A program made the translations under genes and the position numbers. This document shows positions 9,201-17,607 of a stretch of 64,000 nt of DNA, piece after piece; the first letter of the stretch is position 1, and each line of letters opens with the position of its first letter. The stretch is from the NCBI GenBank assembly GCA_004367505.1, contig SFCB01000179.1, forward strand, positions 19,526 to 83,525. The letters run 5' to 3'. This DNA comes from Chloroflexi bacterium OHK40 (GTDB lineage Bacteria > Chloroflexota > Chloroflexia > Chloroflexales > Chloroflexaceae). A model generated the notes under the pieces. That model searched no databases. It was given only the letters and a program-made list of their open reading frames with translations, and had not been told where the DNA came from.

Positions 9201-11728
9201 TTGTGCTCTACGATGTGATGACTGAGCGGGATGACAGCGGTTTGGCGTATCTGCGACCCACCGCTCTTGTGCTGGAACTCAAGTTCGACGACACGTGGCT
9301 GCGCTGCGCCGCGTGTGGCAACCTCCAGCGCGTCCCGCTCCTTGGGCGCTGCGCCGTCTGTGGAGGGCAGCAGCTTGATCCCTGCCCGCCGGACGAGCCG
9401 ACCACCGCCGCGCGCTACGATTACTACCGCGCGCCGCTGCGGGATGTTCTGCGCGGCGGACGCCCAGCCCACCTTACCGCGGAGGAGCATACGGCGCAGC
9501 TCTCACATCGTGACGCAGGTCGCGTCTACGCGACTACTGAGGAGTACGAGCTCCGTTTTCAAGATATCGCGATCGGCAAAGACAAGCCCCCTGTTGATGT
9601 ACTGAGCTGCACAACGACCATGGAGGTGGGCATCGATATTGGCTCACTCGTCGCAATCGGGATGCGGAATGTGCCGCCACAGCGTGAGAACTACCAGCAG
9701 CGCGCGGGCCGGGCGGGCCGGCGCGGCTCGGCGATCTCAACCGTGGTGACATATGCGGACGGCGGGCCTCACGACCACTATTACTATCATCACCCAGAGG
9801 GTATGATCGCGGGTGACCCGCGCCGGCCGATGCTCAGCATTGACCGGCAGGCCCTTGCCCGGCGGCATATCTGCGCCTACTTGCTCCAGACGTTCTTTCA
9901 CGAGCAGATCGAGCGGCTTGATCCGGGGGAGCGCGAGCGGCTTGAGCGAGAGCGTCGTAGCCTGTTCACCGCACTTGGTACCAGGGAGGAATTTTTCAAG
10001 GGAGATGGGTCACTCTCCTTCAGGGCCTTCCAAAACTGGATCGGCACTCGCGTCCAGAACCCCGAGGGCAGTATTGCTCAGGCAACTGCTGCCTGGCTGC
10101 CAGATGAAGTCGTTTCCGGGGGGGCAGACGCCAAGCGCGCCTTTGTGGCGTCCACCGCAATAGCGCTGATCGAGGATCTACAGCGTCTTAGCTCATCCGG
10201 TTCTCCAAGAATCACCGGTAACACAGGGGCAGGAGTCAATACCGAAGCGGCAGAGAGTGGGCTGCTCGACGCAATGTTCGACGCCGGGATGCTGCCGAGC
10301 TATGCCTTCCCCACCGATCTCGCGACGTTCTATATCTTCGAGCGCGACGGCGAGAATGTGCGAGTCAAGGAGCGCCCCCAGCAGAGCAAGTCCCAGGCCC
10401 TGAGCGAGTACGCTCCCGGGCGGCTCCTGGTAGTGAACAAGGAGACCTACCGGGTCGGCGGCATCTTCGTTGAGGGACAAGGCTACGATGCCCCTGCGCG
10501 GGGGTTGTTCGCGAGTTCGCTGCCTGCGTACGTCTACTGTCCAGAGTGTACGTACGTCCGGCTGGAGCCGCTGAATAGCGCCGAGTGCTGCCCGGTATGT
10601 CGTGCCGAGTTGCAATCGAGCGAGTTGCTTAACCCACCCGGTTTCTCACCGGAGGGCGGCCGACCCGTAGGTGACCGCGACCGTGACCAGGAGATCAGCT
10701 ATGCCACGGGCGCCCAGTTGCCCCTCCCGGTGGCGCAGGACGAGTTGGAGTGGCGTCTGGGCGCGTGGCCGAACATACGCTACGCGTACGCGGAAAACCG
10801 GCGCTTCGTCACTGTCAACAGGGGGCCAGGCAGTGAGGGGTTCGTGGTCTGTGAGTCCTGCGGGGCCGCGTGGCCCACGGCCAACGCCCCACGAGTTGGC
10901 GCGCACGATCGCCCCTACCTCACACCTGCACACCACGGTCGAGCGCAGTGTCGCGGGCCGCTTCACCCTGGGCCGCTCTACCTCGGCACAGACTTCCGTA
11001 GTGACCTACTGCTCCTGCGCGCAACACTGCGGCAGCCATTCGGCTACAGTCCGGGCGACCCATGGCTGCACGACGCGCTGCGCACGACGTCAGAGGCGCT
11101 TGCCTTAGCCGCGAGCAGAGTGCTCGACGTTGATCCCGCTGAACTGAGCGGAGGCCACCGTCTGCTGCCGGTGACGAATGGAAGCGATGGAGTAGCGAGT
11201 TTCGACCTTTACCTCTTCGACACAGCATCAGGCGGGGCGGGGTATGCAGCCGAGGCGGGCGCCGATGTAGGTACCATCCTGCAGGCAGCCCTAGAGCTCG
11301 TGGAGGGTTGTCCGCGCCAGTGTGAGCGCTCCTGCACACGCTGTCTGCGACATTACGGCAATCGCTTTTGGCATGGCTCCTTGGACCGGCGCCTTGCTAC
11401 CCAGGTTCTGCGCCACCTGATGTTCGGAGAGGTTCCAATGGTCCCGCCGTTCGAGGTTCAGCGCCGCATCCTAGCCCCGCTACAGCGCTTCCTCGAACTG
11501 GAGGGATGGGAGGTCGAGCGAAATCAGGACGAGGCGCCCCTGTCTGTTCAGTGGAGTGGTCAGCAGATCTTGATCGGTGTTTACCCTGCTCTGCTTGACC
11601 TTCATGCCTCGGGGTTCAGCCATCCACTTGCCGGAGGTGGAGTGCTGCTCCGCGATTATGTGGTGGTGCGCGATCTCCCAGCCGCCTATGCGGAGTTGCG
11701 CCGATCGGCCCGTGCTGCGCGGCGCTAG
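6260..11728 (+). CDS. DEAH-box helicase with zinc knuckles and C-terminal DUF1998-type domain (1822 aa)
   Basis: Superfamily 2 helicase. Motif I is STGTGSGKTE at ~residues 120-128, motif Ia LLYPMNALVSDQ, motif II VVDEAHLY at ~336-343, motif III LTSASLG, and motif VI QRAGRAGRRG at ~1146-1155. Motifs II and VI are ~800 residues apart, so a very large insertion carrying CxC / CxxC pairs (CECG, CPVC, CAAC...CAVC) lies between the RecA lobes. Further pairs (CPEC...CPVC, CESC) follow, then DTASGGAGYA and a Cys cluster (C..QC..SC..C) at ~1683-1697, characteristic of DUF1998. Proteins of this size and order include DruE of Druantia and, split in two, DrmA/DrmB of DISARM; DpdJ of Dpd systems may be related. 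It is the last gene of block A and overlaps its upstream neighbour by 4 nt. It should be an ATP-driven DNA translocase in anti-phage defence. The system name is uncertain. Confidence 0.85.
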   Translation: MTTEPTTSVRAGVQQIADSLRSRLQRYIEAAYHLRDQGVVEERRALLAERGSIAREPFLETTPSYELGAPYGQLHLPSEVSAILAELSAWEPGVGIFPRPYRHQAEALEAFFSDRRDLIVSTGTGSGKTETFLLPILGSLVEEASSRPASFRQPGFRALLLYPMNALVSDQIARLRRLFGDERLSGLFRSRYGRHPRFGMYTSRTPYPGPRDSKKDSLHLKQLLSYYLDLEDAAQREGPGSDSSRLMVELKSRGRWPAKDLRGFFGAPGGVWEKRLHTQAGDRELLTRHEMQLSCPDILVTNYSMLEYMLVRPIERGIFEQTRRWLASDPANSLILVVDEAHLYRGTAGAEVSYLVRRLQARLEIPRERLRCILTSASLGPDTTVERDAVAFAEALTGSPASGGRSFHLVCGYREPRPAGAPGSMDQAMALAGFDLAALARHALAPDEAAAAVEALGRNLGWPAHPACQSDDAGQALQGYVYDQLYGFGPLELLIAETTGRAIGLPELAGRLFPGVTPDTAGRATEALLTLGTYAHNGQRSLLQTRVHMLFRGLPSLWACVNQCCSARLSPTSGPALLGRLYTEPRTHCECGARVYELLAHRDCGAVFLRVFGEGDRPNFYWHEAGGRVERTARPLEESWLIVERPHRKQEQDGLVEPIWIDVTTGRVELVPPTEPERYRQLWRPMPKARAAEDDEAPWIGAVYPFTQCPVCLRKTPEKLLDLATRGERPFANLVHEQFISQPPSRPFSEKFPNGGRKVLLFADGRQKAARLARDLPREVEFDTFRQALALAVQRLRDLNEEPTLGPRLYAAFVSVCHDLRLHFFDREFDSQRQLLQHIDEFERYHDADLETALSEGDAPFSDPPMHYRQHLLDQLANPFYAVYRLGAMVARPSRAMIRRMLRELEAFPETVRNQIEVITTFWAETLLERGAFDKGIPPRVRERVLAFARPPKDGATLRDLEKVLKDGASLSDDQLKRLRVVLYDVMTERDDSGLAYLRPTALVLELKFDDTWLRCAACGNLQRVPLLGRCAVCGGQQLDPCPPDEPTTAARYDYYRAPLRDVLRGGRPAHLTAEEHTAQLSHRDAGRVYATTEEYELRFQDIAIGKDKPPVDVLSCTTTMEVGIDIGSLVAIGMRNVPPQRENYQQRAGRAGRRGSAISTVVTYADGGPHDHYYYHHPEGMIAGDPRRPMLSIDRQALARRHICAYLLQTFFHEQIERLDPGERERLERERRSLFTALGTREEFFKGDGSLSFRAFQNWIGTRVQNPEGSIAQATAAWLPDEVVSGGADAKRAFVASTAIALIEDLQRLSSSGSPRITGNTGAGVNTEAAESGLLDAMFDAGMLPSYAFPTDLATFYIFERDGENVRVKERPQQSKSQALSEYAPGRLLVVNKETYRVGGIFVEGQGYDAPARGLFASSLPAYVYCPECTYVRLEPLNSAECCPVCRAELQSSELLNPPGFSPEGGRPVGDRDRDQEISYATGAQLPLPVAQDELEWRLGAWPNIRYAYAENRRFVTVNRGPGSEGFVVCESCGAAWPTANAPRVGAHDRPYLTPAHHGRAQCRGPLHPGPLYLGTDFRSDLLLLRATLRQPFGYSPGDPWLHDALRTTSEALALAASRVLDVDPAELSGGHRLLPVTNGSDGVASFDLYLFDTASGGAGYAAEAGADVGTILQAALELVEGCPRQCERSCTRCLRHYGNRFWHGSLDRRLATQVLRHLMFGEVPMVPPFEVQRRILAPLQRFLELEGWEVERNQDEAPLSVQWSGQQILIGVYPALLDLHASGFSHPLAGGGVLLRDYVVVRDLPAAYAELRRSARAARR

Positions 11729-11762
11729 GCTGTGGTGTGCCACTGTAGTCTGTCGAGGGCTG

Positions 11763-11818
11763 CCCGGCACTCGGGCCCTGATCTCGCCGACACTCTTTAT
11801 CGGCGAGATCAAGCCGGG
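11763..11818 (+). terminator. strong two-part hairpin after the helicase gene
   Basis: Perfect 12-bp inverted repeat (TGATCTCGCCGA at 11779-11790, its complement at 11800-11811) with a 9-nt loop, enclosed by an outer CCCGGC/GCCGGG stem. It starts 35 bp after the helicase stop. There is no T-run after it, so it may be a Rho-independent-like structure, an mRNA-stabilising hairpin, or a protein-binding palindrome. The separation of block A from block B supports a transcript end here. Confidence 0.55.
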
Positions 11819-11962
11819 ACTGAGTCGTGCCTGCGGCCAGTAGTCCACGCCGGATGTTTGTTTCCAGATGTTGCTATCCCACAGCGCACTGCCTGTGCCG
11901 CGCGCTGGCGCGGTTGCGCTTACCCAAGGTTCTCGGGGGCAGAGCACACAGGAAGCGTGCTG

Positions 11963-12415
11963 ATGTCGAGCGAGCAGCCTGTATCCCAGAGCGAGTTTAT
12001 CGCCTCGTTCAAGGGCTTCATGGACCATGTGGTGCGCCAGGCACCAGCGCCTGATGCGCTAATCTTCCTCCAGCGGCTCTGCACCCACTTCGGCCAGACC
12101 TCCACCCAACTGCCCCTGCCTGACCGCGAGTGTAGGCAGCGGCTGATAGAGCTGTACGCCTAGGGGCTCGCGCTGCAGCTTGCCGACACCGATCGCCTGC
12201 TCGACCAGACGGAGGGCGTGCGTGCGGCCTTCATCAGCGAGTTGCTGCGCAAGGCGGCGCTGTTCGCCGCGGATAGGCGGGCGGATCTCGTCGTGGAGGA
12301 CTAGCACCTGCATGAGGCGTTGCACGAGTTGGTTGTGGAGGGCGGGGCGCTCACCCGCCAGTTGATCGGGGCGGGTGGCGTAGCGGAGCCCAGCAACCGC
12401 GGGGATGGCTGTTAG
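11963..12415 (+). pseudogene. small helical ORF interrupted by two in-frame TAG codons
   Basis: One frame reads coherently from ATG 11963 (AGGAAG upstream) to TAG 12413-12415, about 150 codons, but contains TAG at 12161-12163 and again at 12302-12304. The three pieces are all Leu/Glu/Ala-rich helices of the same style (ALIFLQRLCTHFG; RLLDQTEGVRAAFISELL; LHEALHELVVEGGALTRQL), so they look like one protein. The total length and helical nature resemble the 133-residue protein at 16117, but I cannot show homology. The usual reading is a pseudogene with two nonsense mutations. Amber read-through is possible because all stops in the frame are TAG, but nothing in the window (no suppressor tRNA) supports it. 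Product unknown. Confidence 0.5.
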
Positions 12416-12451
12416 CCGAGGCAGCGCATTGTTTCGGCGGCTCTCTGGCTA

Positions 12452-12460
12452 TGCTATACT
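12452..12460 (+). promoter_or_regulatory. extended -10 promoter TGCTATACT for the DpdG-like operon
   Basis: TGC followed by TATACT lies 27 bp upstream of the start codon at 12488. No good -35 box is placed at 16-18 bp, which is acceptable for an extended -10 promoter. An AGGAG ribosome site follows at 12478-12482. The same TGCTATA core precedes the 22.98/23.16-kb divergent pair and queC. Confidence 0.5.
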
Positions 12461-12487
12461 GTTCTCTATCCGTGAACAGGAGCGTAG

Positions 12488-13291
12488 ATGAGTGCCACGC
12501 CCTCCGGTCGGCTGCTGATCAGCCACATCACCCTGCGCGGCCCCGAGCTCGCCCAGGTATATGCGCACATCGCGGCGCGCCCGGAGTTGAGCGCCGAGGA
12601 TCTCCGCCTACACTTCTGCCCCAGCGCCGCAGGCTCGTCGCCGTTCGAGCTCGCGGACGCGCCGCTGCGCGAGGCGCTCAGCTTCCTCAGCCTCGCCGGG
12701 CTGGTCGAGGCGCGCGGCCGGCAGCGGCGCTACACCGCCTCGCCGCTGCTCCCCGGCGCCCCCTTCCCGCTCCTGCTCCTCCATCATCTCCGCGCCCACC
12801 CCGAGGAGCGCCAGCGCGCGATCAGCCTCGTCCACCAGTCGCTTGTCGCCAACGACGCCCTCACGACAACCGTGGCGACGCTCCGCGACCAACTCGAGCG
12901 CGGGCCGTACCGTGACCTCTTCGCCTGGACCGGCGAGAAGGTGACGCTCTGGGCGCACCTTGCGAGCTACCTCGGCCTCATCCGGTGCATCGAGCGTTCA
13001 GCCGAACTGCTCGTCGTCCCATCGCTCGAGCTCACGCTTGCCGCACTCACCTGGGCGACGCTGAAGCTCGGGAGCGACAGTTCGCTCGATGCTGCCCTAC
13101 GCCGCATCGACGCGGACCTCTTCGCCTGCTTCACCGCCCGCAGGCGCGTCCACCGCGGCCTCGCGCAGACGCTCCTGGCCCTGGAACGCGTGGAGAGGCT
13201 CCGCCTCTCCCACAGCGCGGACGCCGCCCGCTCCCTGCTGCTCGGCGAGCGCCGCGTGAGCGACCTGGCGCTGCTCGTGGAAGTGAGCTAA
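12488..13291 (+). CDS. DpdG-like protein (267 aa)
   Basis: Starts with ATG 5 bp after AGGAG. The protein is almost wholly alpha-helical; residues ~20-80 look like a winged-helix pair (LRLHFCPSA... ALSFLSLAGLVEARGRQRRYTAS), and the remainder is a helical domain with LATYLG/LIRCIERS-like repeats. It has no membrane segment. It lies 13 bp upstream of a large P-loop ATPase and a small helical protein. That trio, by size and order, matches dpdG-dpdH-dpdI of Dpd islands such as the Salmonella Montevideo one. In those islands the D-K genes are the restriction half, which acts on unmodified DNA; the specific job of DpdG is not known. The name is by synteny and size, not by a profile match. Confidence 0.55.
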   Translation: MSATPSGRLLISHITLRGPELAQVYAHIAARPELSAEDLRLHFCPSAAGSSPFELADAPLREALSFLSLAGLVEARGRQRRYTASPLLPGAPFPLLLLHHLRAHPEERQRAISLVHQSLVANDALTTTVATLRDQLERGPYRDLFAWTGEKVTLWAHLASYLGLIRCIERSAELLVVPSLELTLAALTWATLKLGSDSSLDAALRRIDADLFACFTARRRVHRGLAQTLLALERVERLRLSHSADAARSLLLGERRVSDLALLVEVS

Positions 13292-13304
13292 AGGGGCCTA
13301 ACAA

Positions 13305-16124
13305 ATGCCGTACCCTGTCGCCTGGGACGTCGAGGCCGTCCGCTCGGTGCTCACGACGGAGAGCCGCCAGAAGGCCCGCGAGCTCTTCATGCGGACGCAC
13401 CGCCCGTTCCGGCGGATCCGCGTGGACTTCTGCAAGGAGGCCGAGCTGGGAGGCGGCTTCATCGGCGAGGAGGATGTCTACGCGCTGATCGCCGGTGGGC
13501 CGCTGGAGGCTGACAACCGGCTCTTCCTCGTCATCGGCGAGGCCGGCGCGGGCAAGAGCGAGCTGTGCCAGTGGCTCGAATACCGGGCCGACCCCGCCCG
13601 GCGCCTCGCCATCTACGTGCCCCGCAGCATGACCAGCGCCGCCCACGTGGCCGCCCTCCTGCGCCGCGCCCTCGGCGTTGCCGGCACGCCTGTGCTGCGC
13701 CGCACGCCGGTGGCGACCCAGGCCCGGCATATCGCCCTGACGGCGACCGTGCTGCTCTACGAGCAGGGCGACCCCGCCCTGTCGCCGACAGGGGCATGGG
13801 AGGCGCTCCTCGACAGTCAAGCCACGCGCGCCGCCATCGCGGAGCACCTCGCCGCGGCGGCGAGAGGGGACACGCGCCACGAGTTGCTCGCGGGCTTCGA
13901 AATCCTCGGGCCGAAGCCGTCGCTGGATTCCTACGCCCTCGCTGTGGGCTGGCCCGCCCTGCGGCGCCTCGTCGCCCAGGCGATGGAACAGGCACTCTGG
14001 CTCGGCGACCTGCGCGAGACCCTGCGCCAGATCTCCGAGGCGGCCTTGGCCAGCGGCGTTCGTCCGCTGCTGCTGCTAGAGGACATCACCGCCTTCCGCA
14101 TCCTCGGCGACCGGCTCCTCGACTACCTCCTGGACCTGACGAGCGGGCACTTCGACGCGGTGATCGGCGCGACGACCGGCTTCGAGCGGACGCAGATGGC
14201 GGGCGTCACCCTCGCCGGCGACCTGACCCACATCCACCACCGCCTGCGCGCCCGCCTCGTGCTCACCGACGACCAGGGTCGCGCCTACGGCCTCGACGAC
14301 GATCTGATCGACCTGACCCGCGGCTATCTCTCCGCCATCCGGGGTGATCGCTCCCTGCCACCGGAGGTCTCCGCCTGCGACGGCGCCTTCGGCGACGGCC
14401 TCTACCCCTTCACTGAGACCGCGCTCCACCGCGCCCTGACCGCGCTCCACGAGGAGGGCAGCCCGCGCCAGACCCCGCGCCTCTTCCTCGAGCACGTGCT
14501 CGGCGCCGCGCTGCTCTCGGCCGAGTTGCCGCCCGTAGCCCTCGATCGCTCCGCCTACCTGGTTTCTCCCCCGGCTCTCTTCAGGCCGGACGATGTTCCC
14601 GAACCGTCGCTGCGCAGCCTGCTCCGCTGGTACGGCCATATCAGTGATGACTCGGTGACGCTTGACCGGCGAATCGCAGAGGTATGGGGCGTCCCCGTGC
14701 CACCCGAACTGCAAAGCGACGGGGTGATCCGTGTGGCCCGGGCCTACGTTGCCCCCTCGGTCGGCGCGTCCGTTCCCTCCGCACCAGACTGGCAGCAGGA
14801 ACTGCGGGAGCTCCAGGGCTGGCTCGACCGCGGGGGCCTCTACCCGAGCCGCGAGACGCTCAAGCGGGGGGTCGAGCGCGCGCTCTTCGCGCTGGGCGAC
14901 CCGCGGGTGCTGGCGAGCCCCGACTCGCTCTCGGTGAGCCGGGCCGAGCTGATCTACGCCCGAGGCGACGAGCGGATCCCGGTCGCTCTGGCCAGGGGCA
15001 GCGGCGACCAGCCGGTGAGCCATGCGTCGCCCAAGGTGGTGGTGCGCGGCTACCCTGAGGAGCGGGGCATCCTCGAGGAGCTCGCCTACCTGGCGCTCAG
15101 CGGCGCGGAGCTCGGGCAGATCTGCCAGAATCTCGCGCTCACGCTTGAGTGGGCGGGCCGCCACTTCGACGCCTACCAGGCTCATATCCGCGGGCTCCTC
15201 GCCGAGCAGCTTGGAGGCCTCACAGCGGAGCACCTGATCCTCGCCGCCTGGCGTCTGCTCTCGGCGCTGCGGGGCGAGCCGGTATCCGGCCCGCCCGACC
15301 TGCGGGCCGACCCCGACGCCGTAGCTTCCTACGCCGCACGCTCGCCCTGGTCAGAGACAGACCACTGGTCCTGTCACACAGCCGGCGCCGAGTTGATGGC
15401 CTGCCGCGAGACCTTCCGGCGGCTCTATATCGGCTCGTTCACGTTGCGCGACACCCTCCTCGACCGGGCGCGGCTGGACCGCGCGCTCGCAGACTTCGAC
15501 CCGGACCGGGCGGTGGCCACCCTTTCTGAGCTACCCCTCGCGTCGCTCCGCTCGGCGCCGTTCCGCGTGCGCCCGACCGGGGAGCGCCTCTACGGCCTGC
15601 TCGTCCCGCTCCAGCGCTACGCTATCGCCCTTCGCCGGGCCGACGTGGCTACCTGGCTGCGGCGCGACGTCAGCGATCTCACGGCCCGGGCCCGCCACCT
15701 CGACGCCCAGCTAGGCCTGGACCTCGCCGAGCTCCGCCGGCAGCTTGGCGCCCTACGCTGGCGCTGCGGCGAGGTGGGGGCCGTCTGGCGCGAGGGCTGG
15801 GACGCGGCCGTTGAGCTCCTGGCGGGGATTACGCCTGAGGAGTTGCACGCGCTCCGCGATACTGTCGCGGCGGCGCTCGGCGCGGCCCGCGAGGCCGGCG
15901 AGCGCGATGTGTGGGCCTATCAGCGCTTCCGGCACGCCGCTCGGCCGGCGCTGGAGAGCCCGTACTGGGCCGCCGTCGGCGCTGTAGGTGCGATCCAAGC
16001 CGAGTTGTTGCGCGCCGCCAGGGCTCGCTACAGGGCGGTAGGCAAATCGATCACAGGGACGGCCGCCTACCGGGCGCTGCTGCGGAGCGTCCGCGCGATC
16101 TACGGGGAGCTGGGCGATGGATGA
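13305..16124 (+). CDS. DpdH-like P-loop ATPase (939 aa)
   Basis: Walker A is GEAGAGKS at ~residues 78-85, preceded by a hydrophobic strand (RLFLVI), and a Walker B-like strand LLLLEDI is at ~255-260, placing it among STAND/AAA-like NTPases. The next ~650 residues form a long Leu/Arg/Ala-rich helical region, with a mid-protein Pro-rich linker near residue 490. No membrane segment is seen. It follows the DpdG-like gene by 13 bp and its last codons overlap the next start (ATGGATGA). Size and neighbours fit DpdH of Dpd systems, an ATPase thought to belong to the restriction module that attacks DNA lacking the 7-deazaguanine mark. Other STAND-like defence ATPases could look similar at this resolution. 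Confidence 0.6.
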   Translation: MPYPVAWDVEAVRSVLTTESRQKARELFMRTHRPFRRIRVDFCKEAELGGGFIGEEDVYALIAGGPLEADNRLFLVIGEAGAGKSELCQWLEYRADPARRLAIYVPRSMTSAAHVAALLRRALGVAGTPVLRRTPVATQARHIALTATVLLYEQGDPALSPTGAWEALLDSQATRAAIAEHLAAAARGDTRHELLAGFEILGPKPSLDSYALAVGWPALRRLVAQAMEQALWLGDLRETLRQISEAALASGVRPLLLLEDITAFRILGDRLLDYLLDLTSGHFDAVIGATTGFERTQMAGVTLAGDLTHIHHRLRARLVLTDDQGRAYGLDDDLIDLTRGYLSAIRGDRSLPPEVSACDGAFGDGLYPFTETALHRALTALHEEGSPRQTPRLFLEHVLGAALLSAELPPVALDRSAYLVSPPALFRPDDVPEPSLRSLLRWYGHISDDSVTLDRRIAEVWGVPVPPELQSDGVIRVARAYVAPSVGASVPSAPDWQQELRELQGWLDRGGLYPSRETLKRGVERALFALGDPRVLASPDSLSVSRAELIYARGDERIPVALARGSGDQPVSHASPKVVVRGYPEERGILEELAYLALSGAELGQICQNLALTLEWAGRHFDAYQAHIRGLLAEQLGGLTAEHLILAAWRLLSALRGEPVSGPPDLRADPDAVASYAARSPWSETDHWSCHTAGAELMACRETFRRLYIGSFTLRDTLLDRARLDRALADFDPDRAVATLSELPLASLRSAPFRVRPTGERLYGLLVPLQRYAIALRRADVATWLRRDVSDLTARARHLDAQLGLDLAELRRQLGALRWRCGEVGAVWREGWDAAVELLAGITPEELHALRDTVAAALGAAREAGERDVWAYQRFRHAARPALESPYWAAVGAVGAIQAELLRAARARYRAVGKSITGTAAYRALLRSVRAIYGELGDG

Positions 16125-16518
16125 ACGCGCGTTGACGGAGGCCATTACCGGCACGCTGAGGGATGTCGCGGCGCTGGAGGAGTTGGACCGAGTGGGGCGG
16201 GCCTATGCCGAGGTGCAGGGGCGCCTCGCCTTCCTGAACGACCTCGCGCGGCGCCTGGAGGCCGAGCTCGGCGCGCTGAGGGCGGAGGCTGTCGGCGACG
16301 AGGCCGCCGAGGAGGTGTGGCGGCTGACGCAGCAGGAATTGCGCATCAGGGCGCCTTCCGGCCTCCGCGCTCCGGCGACGGCGCTGGTCGCCGGTGGCGT
16401 TGACCTGCTCAGGCTGGTGGAGTATACTGGCGCGGCCATCGCCCTTGTCCAGGAGCGTCGCGCCCAGCTTCGCGCCTCGCCGCACGGCTTGGCCGGGGCT
16501 CAGCGGGGGCAGAGCTAG
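16117..16518 (+). CDS. small helical protein in the DpdI position (133 aa)
   Basis: The start overlaps the end of the DpdH-like ATPase by 8 nt, so the two are translated together. The sequence is one long charged helix pair (LAFLNDLARRLEAELGALRAEA) and a short C-terminal helix. There are no catalytic motifs, cysteines or membrane segment. By position it corresponds to dpdI, whose function is unknown to me. It ends 33 bp before the convergent DpdA-like gene. Confidence 0.55.
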   Translation: MDERALTEAITGTLRDVAALEELDRVGRAYAEVQGRLAFLNDLARRLEAELGALRAEAVGDEAAEEVWRLTQQELRIRAPSGLRAPATALVAGGVDLLRLVEYTGAAIALVQERRAQLRASPHGLAGAQRGQS

Positions 16519-16550
16519 CGACCGTACCAGTCGACGTCGCACACTCGGGA

Positions 16551-17453
16551 CTATGGGGCCCGGGCCTCGTGGAGGCAACGTCGGAGGTGATAGTAGTTGT
16601 GAACGGCTCGCAGGTTCACGGCCGCCTTGCCCTGCTGCTCCATCATCGCCCCCGGGCTCTCGCGGCAGACGGGGCAGTTGCAGGGGAGCGGCTCCTCGAG
16701 GATCTCGGCGAGCCCATAGCTCCGCCGCCACTCGCGGAAGTGCGGGCTTGGCAGCTTGTAGCGCCTGAAGGGGTCACTGTAGATCAGGCCGCCGCTCGCC
16801 GCCTCCTTGATCGGCGTGCCTGAGTCGGCGGAGTCGACGCCGAGGCGGGCCAGCGAGGCGAGCACGGCCACCGAGCTGACGCCCAGGATGTGGAGTCGAG
16901 GGCCGACCGCCTCGAGGGCTGCCTCCACGCGGCGCAGCACCTCGTCGCGGGCCCCCGCCACCTTGGCGGCCAGGGAGCCCAGGGCGAATCGTTCATATCC
17001 CATATCGGCGAGCGCCTGCGCGACGTAGAAGACCTGCTCAACAGTGTGGCCCTGAATGACGCCAATAGGCTCGACATGATCCCTCAGACCGCCAGACTCC
17101 AGGTAGGTGATGAGCCAGTGCGCGTGGGCGAGGCTCTGCGCGGAGCGGCGCGCCGCCTCCTCGGGGCTGCGCACGCCGATCATCAGGACGTCCAGGTGGC
17201 AGATCGCCGCCGGTGCCCCCAGGCCCTCCAAGATCCGCAGCTGCTGCCGGAGCGCCTCTTCGGGAGAGGAGCCGCGCCCGGCCCGGTGGTGCTGGAACGC
17301 CCCGCTGTCGACGATCAGCTCCTCCGGCGGGCAGGGCCAGTCGCCGGCATGCCAGGTCTGGCTGACGTTCGGCGGGCTGACCAGGGCTCGAACCTCCGGC
17401 AGATACTGCTGGTAGACCGGGTCGCTGTGGGTCCACGAGACGAAGTACTTCAT
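16551..17453 (-). CDS. DpdA-like transglycosylase, short paralogue (300 aa)
   Basis: Belongs to the tRNA-guanine transglycosylase fold. VDSGAFQ at ~residues 48-54 matches the DSGGF-type motif holding the general-base Asp of TGT; DSADSG at ~207-212 is the likely second active-site Asp region; the C-terminus has a perfect TGT zinc site, C-x-C-x2-C-x25-H (C258, C260, C263, H289). It lacks the PUA-type tails of archaeal TGTs and is shorter than bacterial Tgt (~380 aa), as is typical of the DpdA group. DpdA swaps guanine in DNA for preQ0, helped by DpdB. The gene is on the minus strand, facing the plus-strand dpdG-H-I set and divergent from the XRE-dpdA2 operon. A tRNA or other DNA target cannot be excluded. 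Confidence 0.75.
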   Translation of the reverse strand: MKYFVSWTHSDPVYQQYLPEVRALVSPPNVSQTWHAGDWPCPPEELIVDSGAFQHHRAGRGSSPEEALRQQLRILEGLGAPAAICHLDVLMIGVRSPEEAARRSAQSLAHAHWLITYLESGGLRDHVEPIGVIQGHTVEQVFYVAQALADMGYERFALGSLAAKVAGARDEVLRRVEAALEAVGPRLHILGVSSVAVLASLARLGVDSADSGTPIKEAASGGLIYSDPFRRYKLPSPHFREWRRSYGLAEILEEPLPCNCPVCRESPGAMMEQQGKAAVNLRAVHNYYHLRRCLHEARAP

Positions 17454-17560
17454 GCCGGCACGTCAACCGCATGAGCGATTGCCGCAGAGACAGCTGGGCC
17501 ACAGCAGCCCAGCCGCAGGCCGATGAGTGCAAGCTCGGCAGCCTGTTGGTTCGTTCTCAC

Positions 17561-17574
17561 ATAAAGAACTTTAT
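17561..17574. promoter_or_regulatory. palindrome between the two dpdA transcription units (candidate XRE operator)
   Basis: ATAAAG-AA-CTTTAT is a perfect inverted repeat in the 155-bp gap between the minus-strand DpdA-like gene (start 17453) and the XRE gene (start 17608). It is strikingly AT-rich for this window. A weak -35/-10 pair (TTGGTT, TTATAC, 19-bp gap) overlaps it, so a bound repressor would block the XRE-dpdA2 promoter. Confidence 0.45.
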
Positions 17575-17607
17575 ACCCGCTTGGGGCGCCGCCCGCAAGG
17601 GGGGGCT

